From Humulus lupulus (lineage: Eukaryota; Streptophyta; Magnoliopsida; Rosales; Cannabaceae): 64,000 bases of DNA. The stretch covers positions 88,457,018 through 88,521,017 of the forward strand of contig NC_084794.1 in the NCBI RefSeq assembly GCF_963169125.1, in the 5' to 3' direction. The position numbers and the translations under genes were made by a program. Positions 57,748 through 64,000 of the stretch are shown one piece after another; within the stretch, counting starts at the first letter, position 1, and every line of letters starts with the position of its first letter. The notes beneath the pieces were generated by a model. That model saw only the letters and a list, made by a program, of their open reading frames with translations. It ran no database searches and was not told the DNA's origin.

Positions 57748-58410
57748 ATATAGATTAAGCATATCTAAATTATGGGGACAAGGTTATGATGGTGCAAGCA
57801 ATATGCAAGGAGAATTCAGTAGTCTTAAAACTCTTATTTTGAAAGAGAATCCATCAGCTTTTTATGTTCATTGTTTTGCTCGCCAACTTCAACTTGCTCT
57901 TGCAGCTGTCGCAAAGAAACATATTCTAGTTGCTTATCTTTTTAGTGCGGTAACTATGGTGATAAATGTTGTTGGATGTTCTTCTAAGCGTTGTGATATT
58001 CTTAGAGAAAAGCAAGATGTTATTATTTCTGAAGCACTCAAGTATGGTGAACTTTCAAGTGGAAGAGGACTAGATCAAGAAACCAATCTTAAACGTCCGA
58101 GTGATACTTGTTGGGGTTCATATTATGCTACATTGGTAAGCTTGATTAACTTATTCTTCCCCATGACTAATGTTCTTCAAACAATAGTAGATGATCGTAA
58201 AGCAAACTCTGAACAAAGATTTAAAGCAAGTAATTTATTGGCTTTAATGTTAACATTTGATTTTATATCCAATCTACATTTAATAAAAGCATTGCTGGGG
58301 ATAACAAATTAATTGTCAAAAGCACTACAGAGAAAATATCAAGATATTTTAAATGCCATGAAATTAGTGGAAATTTGTAAGAAAATATTACGAGCAATGA
58401 GGGCAATATA
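57748..58410 (+). pseudogene. hAT-like transposase gene, segment 3
   Basis: The gene continues from FSR with YRLSISKLWGQGYDGASNMQ, GEFSSLKTLILKENPSAFYV and HCFARQLQLALAAVAKKHIL (57803-58312), then SSGRGLDQETNLKRPSDTCW. GYDGASNM and HCFAHQLQLAL-type motifs are diagnostic of this hAT-like family. A stop after LLGITN is followed by SKALQRKYQDILNAMKLVEI, and the similarity then ends. The C-terminal hAT dimerisation region is missing, so the gene is truncated as well as split. Confidence 0.88.
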
Positions 58411-59298
58411 AGAGTATATTTCTTGGAAAATTTACATTTGGTATCTTATTTATTATTTTATTTTAAAAAAATAAGGTGTACTATTTTATTTATAATTTTA
58501 GCATATTTTTATACACTTCTTATACCATCCATCTTTTTCTTTTATTTACATTATTATCTATTGAACACATGCTTTTTTTTTTTCTTTTATGAATTTTTGG
58601 TACCTATTTTTTTTTAATATATAGATAACTACATACATATATAATATAACCTACTCTTTAAGGTGATCGTTTTAATATATAAGAAGTATAGTTTTTTTCG
58701 CCGTCGCTAGAGAAGATGACCAGAATTGAAAATAATATTTTAGTTTCTTTTATATTTAGTTAACCAAAATATTTTTTTTCTACTTCGTTTATATATAAAA
58801 AAAATATCTTTAATAATTGTGATAAGTAATTTATGTATTGTATTAAAAAAGTAACTATGTAGTTCCTTTTTAATTACAAAACTTCTTAATAAAAAACTAA
58901 AATGTAATTTTTTATTTTAATACGAAAGTAACAGCAAAGTTTCTTTTTTATTTGATAAATAAAAAAAATATTATTATTTACATGTAAATTACATTAGTGA
59001 TTAAAAAGTGAATTAAATTTTTTTATTAAAAAAAATTAGTATATAGTATACTAAAAATAACTAGGCTATATAATAATTTATTATATATTAATGTAACTCA
59101 TCAGTTCTTAAAACAATAAGTTTGAAAATAATATATAAATATCTTAAATAATAAAACATTATAATATAATTTAATCAATATTATAAGATACAAAAAGTTC
59201 CAAACCAAAATGTATATAAATTAATATGTGAAAAGATATTTTTTAAATAATTTTTATAATTATTTTATGTTATATATATATATATAGTTATAAGGAAT
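58411..59298. other. AT-rich spacer, no gene seen
   Basis: This is highly AT-rich sequence with TATATA runs (for example 59270-59285). No coding or structural signal is supported. Confidence 0.6.
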
Positions 59299-59690
59299 AA
59301 CTACAACGCATTCCTTTTTCTGTAATATCGGTGCATCTTTTTCTATTTTCGGCATCTGGATAGATATAATCCAATTTTTTTTTTATATAACGGTGTACAA
59401 TGTAAGTATTTAGAATATCCTGCAAATTTTCAAGAAATTCTGAATAGTTTACGAAACCGAAAACAGAATTCAATCTGTCAAATTTTACACAGGTACACAA
59501 AAAAACAGACACGCATGCAACAGTCAGTTTAAACTCTGTTTCGGTACCATAATTTATTCAAAATTTCTTGAAAATTTGTATAATGTTCTAGATAGTTATA
59601 ATGTACACTATCATATTAAAAACATTTGAAATTATAACCAAGTACCGAAATAGAAAAAAGATGCACCAATATTGCAAAAGAAATTGTAAA
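59299..59690. mobile_element. Foldback element (MITE-like)
   Basis: The left arm (about 59299-59372) and the reverse complement of the right arm (about 59620-59690) match in order, with CTACAA, TATCGGTGCATC and TTTCTATTTTCGG as anchors. A second inner pair, TTTTCAAGAAATTCTGAATA at about 59426 and the reverse complement of TTTATTCAAAATTTCTTGAA at about 59551, extends the symmetry. Nearly the whole 390 bp could fold into one hairpin. No ORF of note and no clear TSD are seen. Confidence 0.65.
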
Positions 59691-59700
59691 AATCTTTTAA

Positions 59701-60043
59701 AGTTGTCCCATTCTTTAAAGTTGTCCCAGTAGAAGGTAAAGCTAGCTTATTAGTTTTCTTTTCTAAGCCAAGAGCGTCAATTACAGATAAATAGCGTCAA
59801 TTACAGATAAATCCAAAAGCAACAAAATTTGATTACATACAGAGCGTGGACAAAATAATCAAACAACATGAATATCAACCGCTGAAAAGTGAAAACTCTA
59901 ATCCACAAATCAACTCCAATTTTTATTTCAAATGGGCAAAGAGAAATTCTTTAACACAAGTATATACGATTAAAAAAAAACCTCGTAAACAAGTACTACA
60001 ACCCATTAGAATTTACTCAACAGATTTGAGTAACTTATCGCCT
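59701..60043. other. Downstream region of the glutaredoxin gene, with two small direct repeats
   Basis: TTTAAAGTTGTCCCA occurs twice (about 59697 and 59715), and AGCGTCAATTACAGATAAAT occurs twice in tandem (about 59771 and 59791). The part next to 60043 is the probable 3' UTR on the minus strand. No polyadenylation signal could be assigned with confidence. Confidence 0.55.
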
Positions 60044-60963
<920 letters not shown>

Positions 60964-61048
60964 TTCCTTTCTCTCTTCACTTACTTTACTATAGCAACCC
61001 TGATTTTCTATTCCGTCTTTCTTGCTCTTCAAACAAGGCGTTAGGACT

Positions 61049-61056
61049 TATATATA
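61049..61056 (-). promoter_or_regulatory. TATA box of the glutaredoxin gene
   Basis: On the minus strand TATATATAAG lies about 90 bp upstream of the ATG, a normal distance for a plant gene with a short 5' UTR. Transcription would start near 61020. Confidence 0.65.
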
Positions 61057-61160
61057 CTGTGTTTCTTGCGTGTGTGCGTACCCGAGTGATTGTCGGTTCG
61101 AAAGAAATGATCAAAGCCGTAGATCATTAGTAGACAAATGCCGTCCGCAAGCTTTTCATT

Positions 61161-61212
61161 TGGGCCTCGCTTTTTTGCTTATTTGGGCTCACTTTAACTT
61201 TTTTTTGGCCCA
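61161..61212 (-). promoter_or_regulatory. Cluster of site II-like motifs upstream of glutaredoxin
   Basis: TGGGCC at 61161-61166, TGGGCT at 61184-61189 and GGCCCA at 61207-61212 are site II-type (TGGGCY) words, bound by TCP factors in many plant housekeeping promoters. They lie about 200-250 bp before the ATG. The role is inferred from motif and position only. Confidence 0.45.
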
Positions 61213-61614
61213 AATATTTTTTTTCGAGATCTTTACCATTAATTAAAGAGGAAATTATATTTTATATGGGATTTTTAATAGAGTGTGCAAAAATATGGCT
61301 TTTTTTCAAAAAAAAGTTAATCTATAGCTTTTTTTAAGAATTTTCATTTTTACAGGATTATTTTCCCATATTTTTGTATAAAAGTTGGTTTATGCCATAA
61401 TTTTACTCTTAATCAAATTTGGAAGGGTATGTTTGTAATTTGATTATTATTTTTTTAGGTTATTTATTTTTTTATATTGTTTTTATATTAAATTTTTCTT
61501 TGGTTGTTTTACAAATTTTTTTTGTAATATGAATTGTTTTTAAAATTATTATTTATTTATTATAAACATGTTTTTTTTAAGATTGTACGTTTTTTTTTTT
61601 CAAATCCTGGGTAG

Positions 61615-61969
61615 GGTAACCAGTTACTTGATTGATCTTAAAAAAATCCTAGAGCTATGTTAAATAACATGCACCAGGAGGGGTAACCAGTTATCCTGAG
61701 ATGAGTAACTTTCTGCCATAAGAGGGGTAACCAGTTACCTAAAAGGGGTGACGGGTTACTCATATTAAATATGAAAAGAAACATCAAATTTGAAGGAAAA
61801 AAATAGAATAATACTTCATTAAAAAAGGAAGAAGAAGTAACTATGATTTTAGTAACATAAGTAACTAGTTACCATAAAGAAACCATAAATATACACACAT
61901 CAGAACGTGAAAGTAACCAGTTACCCTCAGAAATATACATACAAAGAATGTGAAGGTAACCAGTTACCC
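61615..61969. repeat. Seven dispersed GTAACCAGTTAC inverted-repeat motifs
   Basis: GGTAACCAGTTAC or variants start near 61615, 61682, 61726, 61746 (degenerate), 61861, 61913 and 61955. The core GTAAC-NN-GTTAC is an inverted repeat. Spacing is irregular (20-115 bp). Confidence 0.8.
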
Positions 61970-62104
61970 ATTCACATTTTTATATTTTTATTAGTTTTCT
62001 TTCCAAATTTTGGTATTCATATAAGTGTTAAAGTAAAAAGAAAATGCTAAAAAAATTCATTTGAATTTTTTTTACATATAGTGGAAAAAACTATAAAAAA
62101 AAAT

Positions 62105-62400
62105 TACAATAATAAAAGATAATAAATAAAAAAAATAGTAGAATAATTATGTAATGTTAAAATATATGTGTGAAAAAAATGAAAAAAAAAAGAAATAGAA
62201 TGAGAAAAGAATAAGTACAAAAATGAAAAAAAAATATGAAAAAAAAAAACAAAAGAAATGATGAATGAAAAAAAAAGATGAATAAATAAGAATGAAAAGA
62301 AGAAGAAGAAAAATAATGGAAAAATGAAAAGGAAAAAAATATGAATGAAAAAATTGGTAGAAAAAAAATAAAAAAAATTGAAGAAGAAAAAAAAGCTCAT
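62105..62400. repeat. A/G-rich low-complexity tract, left part
   Basis: Runs of GAAAAAAA, GATGAATAAATAAG and AAGAAGAAGAAG repeat the composition found at 63209-63470. The solo LTR split a single tract. Reading frames on the minus strand are Phe/Ser/Ile-only and not coding. Confidence 0.8.
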
Positions 62401-62407
62401 ATGTGTG

Positions 62408-63203
62408 TGTTATACCCAGATTTCGAGCCATGTTAATTATGACCTCGAAAGTTGGATTCGCAAATAAGTGGATTCATAAGGATGGAAGCAAGCTCTAGGA
62501 TCGTATGCCGAGCTTGCAGGATATGGACAATCTCGAGTATGGTGACCTCGAAGAGTTCATGATCTCGAAAGATAGCTCCGGGAACACATTCATCTTCGGA
62601 GACAACTTCGGATCAGGGGTCCCGAGCTCGACGTGCATACGATCTCGAACAGGTTGAGTGACCTCAGAACATGTCTCCAGCTCGAAAGGTGACAGGAAAC
62701 CTGGGAGACTAAAGCCTTGGAGATACGCAATAATCACTTTGAATATTTACAAGTATTATAAATATGAGATATAATCCTCATTTATTGTTGTAAATCCCCT
62801 AGAATCGTGGGATATTATTTGATCAGTTATGCGTTTCCTGGTCTTCAGGGACGTTTCCTTTTATATCTGATTATAGGCATTTAAAGCCATTTATTTTATT
62901 TACAAAAGAGTAACTACCCAAAATATATGGGATAGTATTCTGCATCCTTCTCTATAAATAGAGAAGTCATGCACCATTGTAGAGGACCGAAATTCTGATC
63001 CTTGAGAGAAAACTCTGAAGAATTCATGCAAAGGATTTTTCAGAGATAATCTTAAGATTAATAACAGAGACTCGTGGACTAGGCAGATTTAACTGCTGAA
63101 CCACGTAAAAATCGCGTGTTTGATTTGTTTTATTTCATTTAGCCATTGTCAATCATTGTTTACGTGCTCTTCTTTTACTGTTTGACGAGAAACGGCGTCA
63201 ACA
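62408..63203 (+). mobile_element. Solo LTR, family related to the gag-only element
   Basis: The 796-bp unit has ends TGTTATACCCAGATTTCG and ACGGCGTCAACA and a perfect TSD, GTGTG, at 62403-62407 and 63204-63208. A TATAAATAGAGAAG box near 62952 and the 3' part (GACTCGTGGACTAGGCAGAT) mark it as an LTR. The ends resemble the LTR at 3585 (TGTTATACCCA, AGTCAACA), so a related Ty3 group is likely. Confidence 0.88.
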
Positions 63204-63208
63204 GTGTG

Positions 63209-63470
63209 AAAAAAGAAAAAAAATGGAAGGAGAAAATAATAAATACAAAAATGAAGAAAAAATAGAATGAAAAAAAAAACTGAAATAATATGAAAAAAAA
63301 AAAAAATACAAATGAAAGAAAAAAATAGATAAATAAATAAAAATGAAAAGAAGAAGAAGAAGAAGAATGAAAAAATGGAAAGAAAAAAAGATGAAGGAAA
63401 AAATTGGTAGAAAAAGGAAAAAATGGAAGAAAAAACAAGTAAGGAAAAAAAATTAAACAATGATGGAAAA
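63209..63470. repeat. A/G-rich low-complexity tract, right part
   Basis: This is the continuation of the tract at 62105-62400 after the solo LTR (GAAGAAGAAGAAGAAG, GAAAAAAAG runs). Confidence 0.8.
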
Positions 63471-63879
63471 AAAATTTCCTTCAAAATCAAAGAAAACATA
63501 ACTATGATAAAAAAATGTGACATTTCCATATTTTAGTTAGCTACTAATTGTGTTTTCCATACTTTGACTTTTTCTTTAATAAATTTCCCATACAAATTAA
63601 GAAAAGTATAACTCCCATATTTTTGCACATTGATGGTATAAAAGCCATATTTTTGAAAAATCCCCTTAATACATATAACATAAAATAATTACAAAAATTA
63701 GGTACAAAACTTTATTTACAAAATATATTGTTATATCATCAAAAAAATACCTAATTTCAAAATTAATATACTTGAATTGAGAACATTCTCGAATTTTCCG
63801 TTTATCTGTGTTTTCAAAAGTAACATTTGGTTATAATGGTGATAACTTACCAATTAGTCACTTTTTTTTATTAAAAGTT

Positions 63880-64000
63880 TTATTTTTAGATCATATTATT
63901 TCAGTATATTTTGGTTACGTGATTCAGCAGTTAAAATCAGCCTAGTCCACGAGTCAATATTATTGATCTTAATACTCTCTCAAGGTTTTCTCAGAACAAT
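63880..64000 (-). mobile_element. Partial LTR running off the right edge
   Basis: The reverse complement contains GAGAAAACCTTGAGAGAG, TTAAGATCAATAATA and GACTCGTGGACTAGGCTGAT. These match the 3' half of the solo LTR at 62408-63203 in the opposite orientation. Its left end is degraded and the rest is outside the window. Confidence 0.6.

Larger units (their letters stand above)
61268..63664. mobile_element. TIR-bounded non-autonomous element, A-rich, with inserted solo LTR
   Basis: The left end (GGGATTTTTAATAGAGTGTG, then CAAAAATATGGC) and the reverse complement of the right end (GGGATTTTTCAAAAATATGG, later GTGCAAAAATATGGGA) share the same words, with about 11 bp missing in one arm. Copies of ATATTTTTGTATAAAAG also lie just inside. 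The interior has GTAACCAGTTAC repeats and long runs of GAAAAAA-type sequence, with no gene. Excluding the LTR it is about 1.6 kb. The TSD is not clear, so the class is uncertain. Confidence 0.5.

Noticed and set aside
62104..62431. Minus-strand ORFs made almost only of Phe, Ile, Ser and Tyr (also 63149-63529)
   Set aside because: They are readings of an A/G-rich low-complexity tract that lacks stops by composition. There is no domain, codon pattern or start context.

Overview
The window is plant nuclear DNA, almost certainly from a eudicot. The evidence is short GT-AG introns, Tekay, Athila/Tat and Copia LTR retrotransposons, a KI-MULE-type Mutator element, a hAT-like gene and one class I glutaredoxin gene. 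A Cannabaceae or other Rosales source is only an impression. I find one ordinary host gene, a glutaredoxin at 60044-60963 on the minus strand. Nearly everything else is mobile DNA, much of it nested. No rRNA, tRNA or CRISPR array was found.

Layout. (1) From 1 to 13097 lies a Mutator-like element whose left end is outside the window. It carries a MULE transposase (62-2101, +) and, convergent to it, a Kaonashi-type ULP1/C48 SUMO-protease-like gene. That gene has four coding exons (12038-11184, 11099-10152, 3110-2599, 2514-2373, minus) that join in frame to 818 codons. A very young gag-only LTR element (3585-9642, TSD CCTAT, LTRs with 2 mismatches in 1174 bp) sits in its third coding intron. (2) From 13298 to 26531 lies a decayed Athila/Tat-like Ty3 element, split by a 2.3 kb solo LTR (18540-20882, TSD AAAAA). 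(3) From 27810 to 34076 lies a minus-strand Copia element (TSD ACAAT) that keeps a gag ORF but has lost most of integrase and reverse transcriptase. (4) 34315-34998 is a terminal-inverted-repeat element. (5) From 36942 to 58410 lies a dead hAT-like (TTF/DUF4371) gene in three pieces. It is cut by a Tekay chromovirus (37374-49929, TSD GAGGT), which holds a solo LTR (38373-41097, TSD CAATC), and by a Copia element (50500-57742, TSD TCTAG), which holds another solo LTR (54089-56335, TSD TTATG). (6) From 59299 to the right edge lie a foldback element, the glutaredoxin gene with its promoter, a TIR-bounded A-rich element (61268-63664) containing a solo LTR (62408-63203, TSD GTGTG), and a fragment of a related LTR running off the edge.

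How the parts relate. The nesting gives a relative order: hAT gene, then Tekay and Copia, then the solo LTRs. The gag-only element at 3585 is the most recent insertion that can be judged from LTR identity. The three solo LTRs at 18540, 38373 and 54089 are relatives of the Tekay LTRs and point to repeated LTR-LTR recombination. No new defence or metabolic system was found. The most unusual object is the MULE, with an apparently intact transposase ORF and an intact captured protease gene, plus the young gag-only element inside it and that element's array of CCGATCGG palindromes.
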